Shown: positions 1-6,432, numbered from the stretch's first letter. The stretch: DNA of 15,882 bases from Modestobacter sp. (GCA_025965775.1 JAOPWG010000296.1:1-15882); one strand, 5' to 3'. Notes: generated by a model from the sequence alone, not told the origin. Made by a program: numbers and translations.

Positions 1-1373
1 AGTACGTCGTCGTCTCCATGCGCGTCATGGCCCGCATCGGCACCCGGATCCTCGAGGCGATGGGCACCGACCGGCCGTTCGTGCCGGCGATGCACTCCCT
101 GGGCGCGCCGCTGGAGCCCGGCCAGGCGGACGTCCCGTGGCCGTGCAGCAGCACCAAGTACATCGTCCAGTTCCCCGAGGAGCGGATGATCTGGTCCTAC
201 GGCTCCGGGTACGGCGGCAACGCCCTGCTGGGCAAGAAGTGCTACTCGCTCCGGATCGCCTCGGTGATGGCCCGCGACGAGGGCTGGCTCGCCGAGCACA
301 TGCTGATCCTCAAGCTGACCAGCCCGGCGCAGAAGACCTACTACGTGGCCGCGGCGTTCCCCTCGGCCTGTGGCAAGACGAACCTGGCCATGCTGGAGCC
401 GACCATCCCCGGCTGGAAGGTCGAGACCCTCGGCGACGACATCGCCTGGATGCGCTTCGGCGAGGACGGCCGGCTCTACGCCCTCAACCCCGAGTTCGGC
501 CTCTTCGGCGTGGCGCCGGGCACCGGCTGGGACACCAACCCCAACGCGATGCGCACCATCGACAAGGGCAACTCGGTGTTCACCAACGTCGCGCTCACCG
601 ACGACGGCGACATCTGGTGGGAGGGCATGACCGACGATGCCCCCGCCCACCTGACCGACTGGAAGGGCCGGGACTGGACGCCGGACTCCGAGGAGCCCTC
701 CAGTCACCCGAACAGCCGGTTCTGCACCCCGATCACCCAGTGTCCGATCCTGGCGCCGGAGTACGACGACCCGAGGGGCGTGCCGATCTCGGCGATCCTC
801 TTCGGTGGCCGCCGCAAGACCACCATCCCGCTGGTCAGTGAGGCCCGGGACTGGAACCACGGTGTGTTCATGGGGGCGACGCTGTCCTCGGAGACCACCG
901 CCGCGGCGACCGGCGCGGTCGGCGTCGTCCGTCGCGACCCCTTCGCGATGCTGCCGTTCATCGGCTACAACGCCGGCGACTACTTCAAGCACTGGGTCGA
1001 GACGGGCAAGCAGCACGACGCGAGCAAGCTGCCGCGGATCTTCTACGTCAACTGGTTCCGTCGCGACGACGACGGCGGCTTCCTGTGGCCGGGGTTCGGG
1101 GAGAACAGCCGGGTGCTCAAGTGGGTCATCGAGCGGCTGGAGGGCACCGCGGCCGCGGTCGAGACGCCAGTGGGCCACGTGCCGACCCCGGAGTCCCTGG
1201 ACGTCTCCGGCCTGGACATGACCCCCGAGCAGGTGGAGAAGGCCCTCGCCGTCGACCCTGAGGAGTGGCGCGAGGAGATCCCGCAGATCACCGAGTGGTT
1301 CGAGAAGTTCGGCGACAAGCTGCCCAGCACCATGTGGGACGAGCTGGAGATCCTGAAGAGCCGCCTCGCGTGA
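1..1373 (+). CDS. pckG: Phosphoenolpyruvate carboxykinase (GTP), 5'-truncated by window edge
   Basis: Cytosolic GTP-dependent PEP carboxykinase converts oxaloacetate plus GTP to phosphoenolpyruvate, the entry step of gluconeogenesis. The frame is already open at the window edge (first complete codon at position 3, reading YVVVSMRVMARIG), so the ATG at 18 is internal and roughly 150 N-terminal residues are missing compared with the usual ~610. Diagnostic motifs are the P-loop FPSACGKTNLAML (362-394) with the hyper-reactive cysteine of GTP-type enzymes, the metal-binding TLGDDIAWM, the conserved NPEFGLFGVAPGT, and PNSRFCTPITQCP followed by FGGRRKTTIPLV. The C-terminus is complete, and a strong hairpin follows 59 bp after the stop. 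No link to the downstream catabolic genes is evident, although gluconeogenic flux is needed for growth on acids. Confidence 0.97.
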   Translation, partial: YVVVSMRVMARIGTRILEAMGTDRPFVPAMHSLGAPLEPGQADVPWPCSSTKYIVQFPEERMIWSYGSGYGGNALLGKKCYSLRIASVMARDEGWLAEHMLILKLTSPAQKTYYVAAAFPSACGKTNLAMLEPTIPGWKVETLGDDIAWMRFGEDGRLYALNPEFGLFGVAPGTGWDTNPNAMRTIDKGNSVFTNVALTDDGDIWWEGMTDDAPAHLTDWKGRDWTPDSEEPSSHPNSRFCTPITQCPILAPEYDDPRGVPISAILFGGRRKTTIPLVSEARDWNHGVFMGATLSSETTAAATGAVGVVRRDPFAMLPFIGYNAGDYFKHWVETGKQHDASKLPRIFYVNWFRRDDDGGFLWPGFGENSRVLKWVIERLEGTAAAVETPVGHVPTPESLDVSGLDMTPEQVEKALAVDPEEWREEIPQITEWFEKFGDKLPSTMWDELEILKSRLA

Positions 1374-1400
1374 GCTCCTGCCGGAGCTGAGCTGCCGGAG

Positions 1401-1416
1401 CCGAGCGCAGGCTCGG
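1401..1416 (+). terminator. Small hairpin downstream of pckG
   Basis: CCGAGC, loop GCAG, GCTCGG forms a perfect 6-bp stem 28 bp after the pckG stop. It may assist termination together with the larger hairpin just downstream. It is weak on its own. Confidence 0.35.
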
Positions 1417-1432
1417 CAACTCCTGTGCAACC

Positions 1433-1472
1433 GTGGTCCCGTCGTCCTCCGCCCGGAGGACGGCGGGACCAC
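1433..1472 (+). terminator. Strong hairpin terminator after pckG
   Basis: The left arm at 1433-1450 pairs with 1455-1472 around the 4-nt loop GCCC. All 18 positions pair, with one of them a G-U wobble. There is no U-tract, which is common for actinobacterial terminators. It separates pckG from the transporter promoter at 1524. The rest of 1374-1567 contains no convincing gene. Confidence 0.75.
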
Positions 1473-1523
1473 TGCGGTCGTGCGCACTGCACGGGTCGAG
1501 CCGCGGTGGGCGCCCCGGTCGGT

Positions 1524-1529
1524 TAGCGT
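1524..1529 (+). promoter_or_regulatory. Probable -10 element (TAGCGT) of the MFS gene
   Basis: TAGCGT matches the TAnnnT -10 consensus. It lies after the terminator hairpin and 38 bp before the GTG start, which would place transcription initiation near 1536. No clear -35 element is visible, so the call rests on the -10 and on position. Confidence 0.45.
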
Positions 1530-1567
1530 GGCGGGGCACCCTGCCCCGGTCGGAGGCCTGTCCGCTC

Positions 1568-2782
1568 GTGCCCAATCCCTACCTGCACGTGCTGCGGACG
1601 CCGCATGCCCTGCCGATGGTGGTGGCTGCCTTCATCGGCCGGCTGCCGCTGTCGATGGTCGGTCTGGGCAGCGTCCTGCTGGTGCAGTCCGAGACCGGGT
1701 CCTACGGGCTGGGCGGCGCCGTGGCGGCCGTCGGTGCGATCACCACGGCGGCCTCCGGTCCGGTGATCGGCCGGCTGGCCGATACCCACGCCCAGCGCCG
1801 GGTCCTGCTGTCGGTGCTGGCCGTCTTCGTCGTCTCCGGGGTCACCTTCCTGTTCGCGGTCCGCGACAGCTGGCCGTTGTGGACGGTCTTCCTCGCCGCG
1901 GGGGTGGCGGGGGGCAGCATCCCGCCGGTCGCCTCGATGATCCGGGTCCGCTGGACGCACCTGCTGCGTGGGACGCCGTCCCTGCCCGCCGCCCTGGCCA
2001 TGGAGTCGGTGGTCGACGAGTTCGTGTTCATCGTCGGCCCGGTGCTGGTGACGTTCCTGTCCACGACGGGGCACACCACCTCCGGGGTGGTCACGGCCTT
2101 CACCCTGGCCACGGTGGGCAGCCTGCTGTTCGCCGCCCAGCGGCGCACCGAGCCGCCCCCCGCTGAGCACGAGCACCGGCGCGGGGCGTCGGCGATGCGC
2201 ATCCCCGGGCTGCGCGTCCTGTTCGTCGTGGGCGCAGCGGTGGGCGCCATCCTCGGCACGCTGGAGATCGCCCTGGTGGCCTTCGCCGACCAGGTGAACG
2301 CGCGCCCGCTGTCCGGACTGCTGATCGCCGCGCTGGCCGCCGGGTCGATGGTGGCCGGGATCGGCTGGGGGGCCGTGCGCTGGCGGATGGCCCTGGGGCG
2401 CCGGTTGCTGCTGGTGCTGGTGCTGTTGACCGCGTTGTCCGTCCCGCTGCTGCTGGTGCGCAACATCTGGCTGATGCTGCCCTTCGTCGCCCTGGCGGGT
2501 GTCGCGGTCTCCCCGTCGCTGATCAGCTCCTTCACCCTGGCCGAGGTGCTCGTGCCGCGGGCGGCGGTGACCGAGGCCTTCACCTGGATAGGGACGGCGC
2601 TGGCCCTGGGGGTGGCGATCGGGGCATCGGTGGCCGGGAAGGTCGTCGACACCCAGGGAGCCAACGTCAGCTTCCTGGTCGCCACCGTGGCCGCCGCGCT
2701 GGCCGTGGTCACGGTCGCGCTGGGCCAGCGCCTGCTCGTGGTCCCGGCGGACCGCATGCCGTCCCCCGCGCTGGCTCGCTGA
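1568..2782 (+). CDS. MFS transporter
   Basis: A 404-residue integral membrane protein of the major facilitator superfamily, probably an efflux pump or small-solute carrier with about 12 transmembrane helices. Long hydrophobic stretches run the whole length. The motif-A-like loop GRLADTHAQRRVL lies between the second and third helices, and a short polar loop rich in E and R (around residues 195-215, PPPAEHEHRRG) separates the two halves. The GTG at 1568 is chosen because CGGAGG (1551-1556) sits 11 nt upstream and the protein then begins directly before the first helix. The longer frame from 1433 would start inside the terminator hairpin. The substrate cannot be told from sequence, and the gene is monocistronic between two promoter regions. 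Confidence 0.88.
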   Translation: MPNPYLHVLRTPHALPMVVAAFIGRLPLSMVGLGSVLLVQSETGSYGLGGAVAAVGAITTAASGPVIGRLADTHAQRRVLLSVLAVFVVSGVTFLFAVRDSWPLWTVFLAAGVAGGSIPPVASMIRVRWTHLLRGTPSLPAALAMESVVDEFVFIVGPVLVTFLSTTGHTTSGVVTAFTLATVGSLLFAAQRRTEPPPAEHEHRRGASAMRIPGLRVLFVVGAAVGAILGTLEIALVAFADQVNARPLSGLLIAALAAGSMVAGIGWGAVRWRMALGRRLLLVLVLLTALSVPLLLVRNIWLMLPFVALAGVAVSPSLISSFTLAEVLVPRAAVTEAFTWIGTALALGVAIGASVAGKVVDTQGANVSFLVATVAAALAVVTVALGQRLLVVPADRMPSPALAR

Positions 2783-2788
2783 CCCGCC

Positions 2789-2802
2789 CCGTCGGCTGAC
2801 GG
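2789..2802 (+). terminator. Weak hairpin after the MFS gene
   Basis: CCGTC, loop GGCT, GACGG lies 6 bp past the MFS stop. The 5-bp stem has no U-tract, so this is only a possible terminator. Confidence 0.25.
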
Positions 2803-2828
2803 TGGTCGGTCCGCCAGGAAAGTGCACT

Positions 2829-2871
2829 GAATCGATGAACTTGACGAGCTTTACTGGAGCTGCTTCGATTC
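2829..2871. repeat. 7-bp inverted repeat flanking the leader-peptide promoter
   Basis: GAATCGA (2829-2835) and its exact reverse complement TCGATTC (2865-2871) lie 29 bp apart. They bracket the -35 element, and the right arm covers most of the -10. This layout could be a two-half-site operator. It could also be chance, since the arms are short. Confidence 0.35.
2841..2869 (+). promoter_or_regulatory. Sigma-70-type promoter for leader peptide and cysteine dioxygenase operon
   Basis: TTGACG (2841-2846), a 17-bp spacer and TTCGAT (2864-2869) form a good vegetative promoter. Seven nucleotides past the -10 is G2876, the first base of the leader peptide's GTG, so the transcript is predicted to be leaderless. 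Consistent with that, no well-placed Shine-Dalgarno precedes the GTG (the nearest GGAG, 2856-2859, lies upstream of the -10). Confidence 0.65.
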
Positions 2872-2875
2872 CCCC

Positions 2876-2950
2876 GTGTCGATCCCGCTGCACCGCCGGT
2901 CCGCCGTGGACCTCGTGCGTGTCGCCAGCGCGCTCTGTCCGGCCGCCTGA
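2876..2950 (+). CDS. Putative cysteine-type leader peptide (24 aa), leaderless
   Basis: A short frame GTG...TGA encodes MSIPLHRRSAVDL followed by VRVASALCPAA. The core RRxxVDLxRVASALC matches the recurrent actinobacterial 'putative leader peptide' found in front of sulfur and cysteine genes: two arginines, then VDL/IDL, then RVxSALC with a cysteine near the C-terminus. Mycobacterial leaderless short ORFs with cysteine codons are known to act as cysteine-responsive attenuators. The peptide ends 72 bp before the cysteine dioxygenase start, on the same transcript. The inferred role is sensing Cys-tRNA supply or a related sulfur signal through ribosome stalling near codon 21 (TGT). Sequence fit to the family is strong, but the regulatory role is inference. 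Confidence 0.75.
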   Translation: MSIPLHRRSAVDLVRVASALCPAA

Positions 2951-2961
2951 CCGACCCGGCC
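2941..2961 (+). promoter_or_regulatory. Possible attenuator stem overlapping the leader stop codon
   Basis: GGCCG (2941-2945) can pair with CGGCC (2957-2961), enclosing the leader's TGA in an 11-nt loop. A ribosome at the Cys codon (2936-2938) would cover or free this stem. The pairing is short, so this is only a candidate for the regulatory fold. The remainder of 2962-3009 is C-rich and shows no other feature. Confidence 0.25.
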
Positions 2962-3022
2962 CGATACCCCGCGCCCCGCCCCGATCGGCGTCGAGCGCAC
3001 GCCTGCCCGAGAAGGACCCCCG

Positions 3023-3601
3023 ATGTCCGCTGCACACGTCCTGTCCACGCACGTCACCACCCCGGCGCCCGGTGCCGACGGCCGGTCGCCGGTCGCCGTC
3101 CAGCCGGCCGGCGCCGCCGGCCTCGCCGTCGCACTCGCCCTGCACCCGCAGGTGTGGGCCCCGCTGGTCCGGTACCGCGAGGAGAGCCGCTGGACCCACC
3201 TGCTCGATCCCGAGCGTGCCGCGGCCGCCCTCGACCCCTCGCAGCACCCCGAGCTGGCCCGGGCGCAGGTCTGGCTGCTGTCCTGGCTCCCCGGCCAGGG
3301 CACCCCGCTGCACGACCACGGCCGTTCCGCGGGGGCCTTCGCCGTCGCCCGCGGCACGCTGACCGAACGGGTGGTGCTCCGGTGTGGCACACAGGGGCCG
3401 CACCAGGACACGACCGACCTGACCACCGGCCGGGTCCGCTGGTTCGGGCCGCACCATGTGCACCAGGTCGAGAACTCGCTGCCGACCCCGGCGGTGAGCA
3501 TCCACGTCTACACCCCGCCGCTGCGGCTGATGAACACCTACCGCATCGAGCCCACCGGGCTGGTCCGCACCGGCACCGAGCGGGCCGGGGTGGACTGGTG
3601 A
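3023..3601 (+). CDS. Cysteine dioxygenase family protein (type I)
   Basis: A 192-residue cupin predicted to oxidise L-cysteine to cysteine sulfinate with O2 at a mononuclear non-heme iron. The first cupin motif is at residues 90-112 (PGQGTPLHDHGRSAG...), giving iron ligands His97 and His99. The third ligand is most likely His147 in HHVHQVEN. The downstream HVYTPPL matches the CDO HxYxPP element carrying the active-site tyrosine. As in many bacterial forms, the cysteine of the mammalian Cys-Tyr crosslink is replaced (SAG). The N-terminal ~25 residues are low-complexity. AGAAGGA (3010-3016) lies 6 nt before the ATG. It follows the leader peptide and overlaps the rhodanese gene by 4 nt (GTGA), so the two are co-translated. 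A related thiol (for example 3-mercaptopropionate) cannot be excluded as substrate. Confidence 0.9.
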   Translation: MSAAHVLSTHVTTPAPGADGRSPVAVQPAGAAGLAVALALHPQVWAPLVRYREESRWTHLLDPERAAAALDPSQHPELARAQVWLLSWLPGQGTPLHDHGRSAGAFAVARGTLTERVVLRCGTQGPHQDTTDLTTGRVRWFGPHHVHQVENSLPTPAVSIHVYTPPLRLMNTYRIEPTGLVRTGTERAGVDW

Positions 3602-4038
3602 GCGCCCCCGCCCGCACCCGGCCGGCCGGCGCCTGCAGCATCGACGAACTGCTGGCCGAGGCCCGGTCCCGGATCTCCCGGTTGCTGCCCGGGGAGGCCG
3701 CCGCACGGCTGCGTGCCGGGGCCGTGCTGGTCGACATCCGGCCGGCCGCCCAGCGGGAGCACGAAGGCACGGTTCCCGGCGCCCTCGTGGTCGAGCGCAA
3801 CGTGCTGGAGTGGCGGTTCGACCCGGCCAGCGACGCACGGTTGCCCGAGGCGACCGGCTACGACGTCGAGGTCGTCGTCCTCTGCTCGGAGGGCTACACC
3901 TCCAGCCTGGCGGCCGACGCGCTGCGCGCGCTCGGCCTCATCCGGACCACCGACGTGATCGGCGGCTTCCGGGCGTGGGTGGCCGCCGGCCTGCCGGCGA
4001 CGAGCGGGACCTCGAGCTCAGGATCAGGCGCCCCCTGA
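3598..4038 (+). CDS. Single-domain rhodanese-like sulfurtransferase
   Basis: A 146-residue protein with one rhodanese domain (about residues 14-135). Landmarks are the VDIRP strand and loop (45-49), the active-site loop VVLCSEGYTS with Cys96 as the persulfide carrier, and the C-terminal IGGFRAWVAAGLP. The loop CSEGYT lacks the arginine of classical thiosulfate sulfurtransferases (CRxGxR), as in many small actinobacterial versions. The GTG start shares bases with the TGA of the dioxygenase (GTGA). Pairing with cysteine dioxygenase suggests handling of sulfane sulfur or sulfite released in cysteine breakdown, but the acceptor is unknown. A strong hairpin follows 7 bp after the stop. Confidence 0.88.
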   Translation: MSAPARTRPAGACSIDELLAEARSRISRLLPGEAAARLRAGAVLVDIRPAAQREHEGTVPGALVVERNVLEWRFDPASDARLPEATGYDVEVVVLCSEGYTSSLAADALRALGLIRTTDVIGGFRAWVAAGLPATSGTSSSGSGAP

Positions 4039-4045
4039 ACCCGCC

Positions 4046-4088
4046 CCCGGCCCGTGCCCGCCCGACGGAGGGGTGGGGACGGGCCGGG
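4046..4088 (+). terminator. Terminator hairpin after the cysteine dioxygenase-rhodanese operon
   Basis: CCCGGCCCGT (4046-4055) is the exact reverse complement of ACGGGCCGGG (4079-4088). The stem extends inward through CCC/GGG, a G-U pair and CCC/GGG after a single G-G mismatch. There is no U-tract. Confidence 0.65.
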
Positions 4089-4097
4089 TGCGACTGG

Positions 4098-4103
4098 CAT
4101 GCT
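4098..4103 (+). promoter_or_regulatory. Possible -10 element giving a leaderless acVLRF1 transcript
   Basis: CATGCT lies so that the seventh base beyond it is G4110, the first base of the GTG start. No -35 and no Shine-Dalgarno are visible before the gene. It departs from TAnnnT at the first position, so it is weak. Confidence 0.3.
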
Positions 4104-4109
4104 CGACCG

Positions 4110-4829
4110 GTGACCCGAGCCCGCCCCGCCGCCGGTGGCGGGCGACAGCTCGGGGTAGCCCCGGAGCGCCTGGGGCGCTGGCTGGACGGCGTCGCCGACC
4201 GGCACGGCGCCTTCACCGACGTCGGGGAGGTGGACGGAACGGTCCTCCTCACCTGTGCCGACACCACCGCGGTGACGTTGCGCGCGCCCTTCCCCTGGAC
4301 GCCCGGGTCGGCGGTGCTCACCGCCTTCACCGCGCAGGCCCGGGAGCCGCACCGGGCGGCCGTGCTCCTGGTCCGGCGTGGCCGCTGGGCCGTCGGCGTC
4401 TTCGAGGGCACGGACCTGGTGGTCTCCAAGGTCGACGCCCGGCTGGTGCAGGGCCGCACCGCGGCGGGCGGCTGGTCGCAGCAGCGCTTCGCCCGCCGCC
4501 GCGGCAACCAGACCGACGCGGTCGTCTCGCACGCCGCGGACACCGCCGCGCGGGTGCTCCTGCCGCACGCAGCCTCGGTGGAGGCGCTGTTCACCGGCGG
4601 CGACCGCGGGCTGGTGGACGACGTCCTGTCCGACCCCCGGCTCGCCCCGCTCGCCGCGCTGCGGCGGGAGTCCGCGCTGGACGTCGGCGAGCCGACCAGA
4701 GCGGTGCTGCTGACCACCCCCGGGGCGTTCCGGGCGGTCGACGTGCACATCGTGGAACCGGGAGACCGGGCGCCGGCTCACCGGTCCGGGTCCGGGTCCC
4801 GCCGCCTAGGGTCGGGGCATGACATCTGA
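4110..4829 (+). CDS. acVLRF1 family peptidyl-tRNA hydrolase
   Basis: A 239-residue member of the actinobacterial branch of the Vms1/ANKZF1 release-factor-1-like family. These proteins are thought to cleave nascent chains from tRNA on stalled or split ribosomes. The hallmark is the loop GGWSQQRFARRRGNQ (residues 120-134), with the glutamine-bearing segment that replaces the GGQ of class-1 release factors. The fold is otherwise RNase-H-like, with strands around AVLLVRRGRWAVGVFEG and the conserved KVDARLVQG before the loop. The GTG at 4110 is chosen because the upstream frame lies in the terminator. No Shine-Dalgarno is seen, so translation may be leaderless. The last 11 nt overlap the start of the TetR gene. 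The final ~30 residues are low-complexity and probably dispensable. Confidence 0.85.
   Translation: MTRARPAAGGGRQLGVAPERLGRWLDGVADRHGAFTDVGEVDGTVLLTCADTTAVTLRAPFPWTPGSAVLTAFTAQAREPHRAAVLLVRRGRWAVGVFEGTDLVVSKVDARLVQGRTAAGGWSQQRFARRRGNQTDAVVSHAADTAARVLLPHAASVEALFTGGDRGLVDDVLSDPRLAPLAALRRESALDVGEPTRAVLLTTPGAFRAVDVHIVEPGDRAPAHRSGSGSRRLGSGHDI
4807..4812 (+). promoter_or_regulatory. -10 element (TAGGGT) for leaderless tetR transcript
   Basis: TAGGGT fits TAnnnT, and its spacing puts the start of transcription on A4819, the first base of the tetR ATG. This is the classic actinobacterial leaderless arrangement. No Shine-Dalgarno precedes this ATG. The element lies inside the 3' end of the acVLRF1 gene. 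No GTCAAC-N6-GTTGAC site is present here. Confidence 0.6.
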
Positions 4830-5490
4830 GGCGGCGGACGCCCAGCCCAGCGGCATCGGTCGCCGGCGGGCGGCCGCGCAGGGTGAGGGGCGCACCGCCT
4901 ACACCGAGCGGCGCCAGGAGATCATCACCGCTGCAGCGGGGCTGTTCAAGACCCACGGCTTCCGGGGTACCAGCATCGGCCAGATCGCCGAGGCGCTGGG
5001 TACCGACCGGGCCACGCTCTACTACTACATCGGGAGCAAGGAAGAGCTCTTCGACGAGGTCGTGACCGACGCGGTCCGGGCGAACGTGGCCCGTGCCGGG
5101 GCCATCCGGGACGGCGAGGGCACCGCGCCGGACAAGCTGCGCCGGCTGGTCACCCAGCTGATGGACTCCTATGCGGCGTCCTATCCCTTCCTCTACGTCT
5201 TCATCCAGGAGAACCTGAGCCACGTCAGCGAGCGTCGCAGCGAGTGGTCCCAGCAGATGCGGGCGCTGAACAAGACCTACGAGGACTGCGTCGTCGCCAT
5301 CATCGAGGCCGGGGTGGCCGAGGGCACGATCCGGCCGGTCGCCGAGCCGTGGGTGCTCGCCTACGGGCTGATCGGGATGGTCGGCTGGACCAACCGGTGG
5401 TTCAACCCGGAGAAGTCCGCGGTCGACGCCGCCACGATCGGCCGCGCCTATGCCGATGTGCTGCTGGACGGCCTCCGCGCGCCGGACTGA
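4819..5490 (+). CDS. TetR/AcrR family transcriptional regulator
   Basis: A 223-residue one-component repressor. A basic ~28-residue tail precedes the helix-turn-helix at about residues 33-77 (RRQEIITAAAGLFKTHGFRGTS, then IGQIAEALGTDRATLYYYIGSKEELF). The C-terminal ~140 residues form the usual all-helical ligand and dimer domain, with a conserved-looking WTNRWFNPEK near the end as in TetR proteins that control acyl-CoA genes. The ATG at 4819 overlaps the previous gene and is probably read from a leaderless mRNA. The gene converges on the crotonase with only 4 bp between stops. As the only regulator in the cluster, it is the best candidate to bind the three GTCAAC-N6-GTTGAC operators, with an acyl-CoA or free acid as inducer. 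That is inference. Confidence 0.9.
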   Translation: MTSEAADAQPSGIGRRRAAAQGEGRTAYTERRQEIITAAAGLFKTHGFRGTSIGQIAEALGTDRATLYYYIGSKEELFDEVVTDAVRANVARAGAIRDGEGTAPDKLRRLVTQLMDSYAASYPFLYVFIQENLSHVSERRSEWSQQMRALNKTYEDCVVAIIEAGVAEGTIRPVAEPWVLAYGLIGMVGWTNRWFNPEKSAVDAATIGRAYADVLLDGLRAPD

Positions 5491-5494
5491 CCGC

Positions 5495-6259
5495 TCAGCG
5501 CCCGCTCCACCGGGGGGCCCGGCGCTCGGCGAACGCCTGCGCGCCCTCCCGCGCGTCGGCCGAGGCGAACACCTCGTCCAGCAGCGCCTGCTGCCGGTCC
5601 CACAGCTCCCCGGCCGGCCAGTCGGGCGCCGACTGCACCACCTGCTTGGTCGCCCGCACCGCCAGCGGCCCGTTGCGGGAGATCCGGCCGGCCAGCTCGA
5701 GCGCACCGGCCAGCGCGCCCCCCGGTGCGGTCAGCCGGTTGACCATGCCCCAGCGCGCCGCTTCGGTGGCCGGCAACGGGTCACCGGTGAGGGCGTGCTC
5801 CAGGGCGATGGCCGGCGGGATCCGCCGTGGCAGCCGGACCAGGCCGCCGGCCCCGGCGAACAGGCCGCGGCTGACCTCCGGCAGGCCGAACGTCGCGTCC
5901 TCGGCGGCCACGATCAGGTCGCAGGCCAGGGCCAGCTCGCACCCCCCGGCCAGGGCGTATCCCTCGACCGCGGCGATCAGCGGCGTGGCCGGGGGGGTGC
6001 GGGTGATCCCGCCGAGCCCGCGGCCGGGAACCTCGGGGATGTCGCCGGTGAGGAAGGCGGTCAGGTCCATGCCGGCGCAGAAGGTCCCACCGGCGCCGGT
6101 CAGCACGCCGACCACCAGGGCCGGGTCGGCGTCCAGGCTGTCGACCGCCGCAGCCAGCCCGCGGGCCATGGCGCCGTCCATCGCGTTGCGCTTCGCCGGG
6201 CGGTCCAGGGTGATGACCAGCACCGGTCCCTGTCGCTCCACGGTCACGGTCTCGGGCAT
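5495..6259 (-). CDS. Enoyl-CoA hydratase/isomerase (crotonase) family protein
   Basis: A 254-residue crotonase, predicted to hydrate a 2-enoyl-CoA to the 3-hydroxyacyl-CoA. The oxyanion-hole segments are FCAGMDL (residues 60-66) and LAGG (103-106). Both acid/base glutamates of true hydratases are present: Glu108 in GGCELALACD and Glu128 in FGLPEVSRGL. Length is normal. The start is the ATG at 6259 because GAGGAGG lies 4 nt upstream on the minus strand; the frame from 6322 adds an unlikely polar extension. It is divergent from the hydroxyacyl-CoA dehydrogenase, which would use its product, and convergent with tetR. The exact acyl substrate is unknown. Confidence 0.92.
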   Translation of the reverse strand: MPETVTVERQGPVLVITLDRPAKRNAMDGAMARGLAAAVDSLDADPALVVGVLTGAGGTFCAGMDLTAFLTGDIPEVPGRGLGGITRTPPATPLIAAVEGYALAGGCELALACDLIVAAEDATFGLPEVSRGLFAGAGGLVRLPRRIPPAIALEHALTGDPLPATEAARWGMVNRLTAPGGALAGALELAGRISRNGPLAVRATKQVVQSAPDWPAGELWDRQQALLDEVFASADAREGAQAFAERRAPRWSGR

Positions 6260-6313
6260 CGGACCTCCTCGTCGCGGCCGGCGGGTGGTGACGGTCGCAC
6301 CACCGCCCCTGCC

Positions 6314-6375
6314 GTTGATCATCGGCGGGTGGCTGCGCTCCTCACGTGTCGAGCGACCACTCGGCGATGATCAAC
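6314..6375. repeat. Imperfect 19-nt inverted repeat in the divergent intergenic region
   Basis: GTTGATCATCGGCGGGTGG (6314-6332) and CCACTCGGCGATGATCAAC (6357-6375) are reverse complements with two mismatches. The outer 11 nt are perfect. They flank a 24-nt spacer between the crotonase and hydroxyacyl-CoA dehydrogenase genes. It may be a cruciform or hairpin, an extra regulator site, or a dispersed repetitive element. The rest of 6260-6414 shows no gene. Confidence 0.55.
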
Positions 6376-6414
6376 CCGGCGGCACGGCCGGCGACGACCC
6401 TGCCACAGTGTGCA

Positions 6415-6432
6415 GTCAACGTGTATGTTGAC
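6415..6432. promoter_or_regulatory. Operator 1: GTCAAC-N6-GTTGAC
   Basis: The palindrome GTCAACGTGTATGTTGAC is identical in both half-sites and spacing to the sites at 7492 and 11191. It overlaps a probable -10 (TATGTT, 6424-6429) and ends 36 bp before the hydroxyacyl-CoA dehydrogenase ATG, so occupation should block that promoter. It also lies in the region shared with the divergent crotonase, whose own promoter I could not resolve. Confidence 0.78.

Noticed and set aside
1433..1567. Extended N-terminus of the MFS protein
   Set aside because: It would start in the pckG terminator hairpin and adds a non-hydrophobic R- and G-rich stretch; the GTG at 1568 has a Shine-Dalgarno.
3154..3597. Long upstream extension of the rhodanese frame
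   Set aside because: It overlaps the cysteine dioxygenase out of frame and has no domain content; translation starts at the GTGA overlap.
1523..3838. 771-codon open frame on the minus strand
   Set aside because: It runs antisense through the MFS, cysteine dioxygenase and rhodanese genes, is rich in R, G, P and H with no domain, and reflects high GC content.
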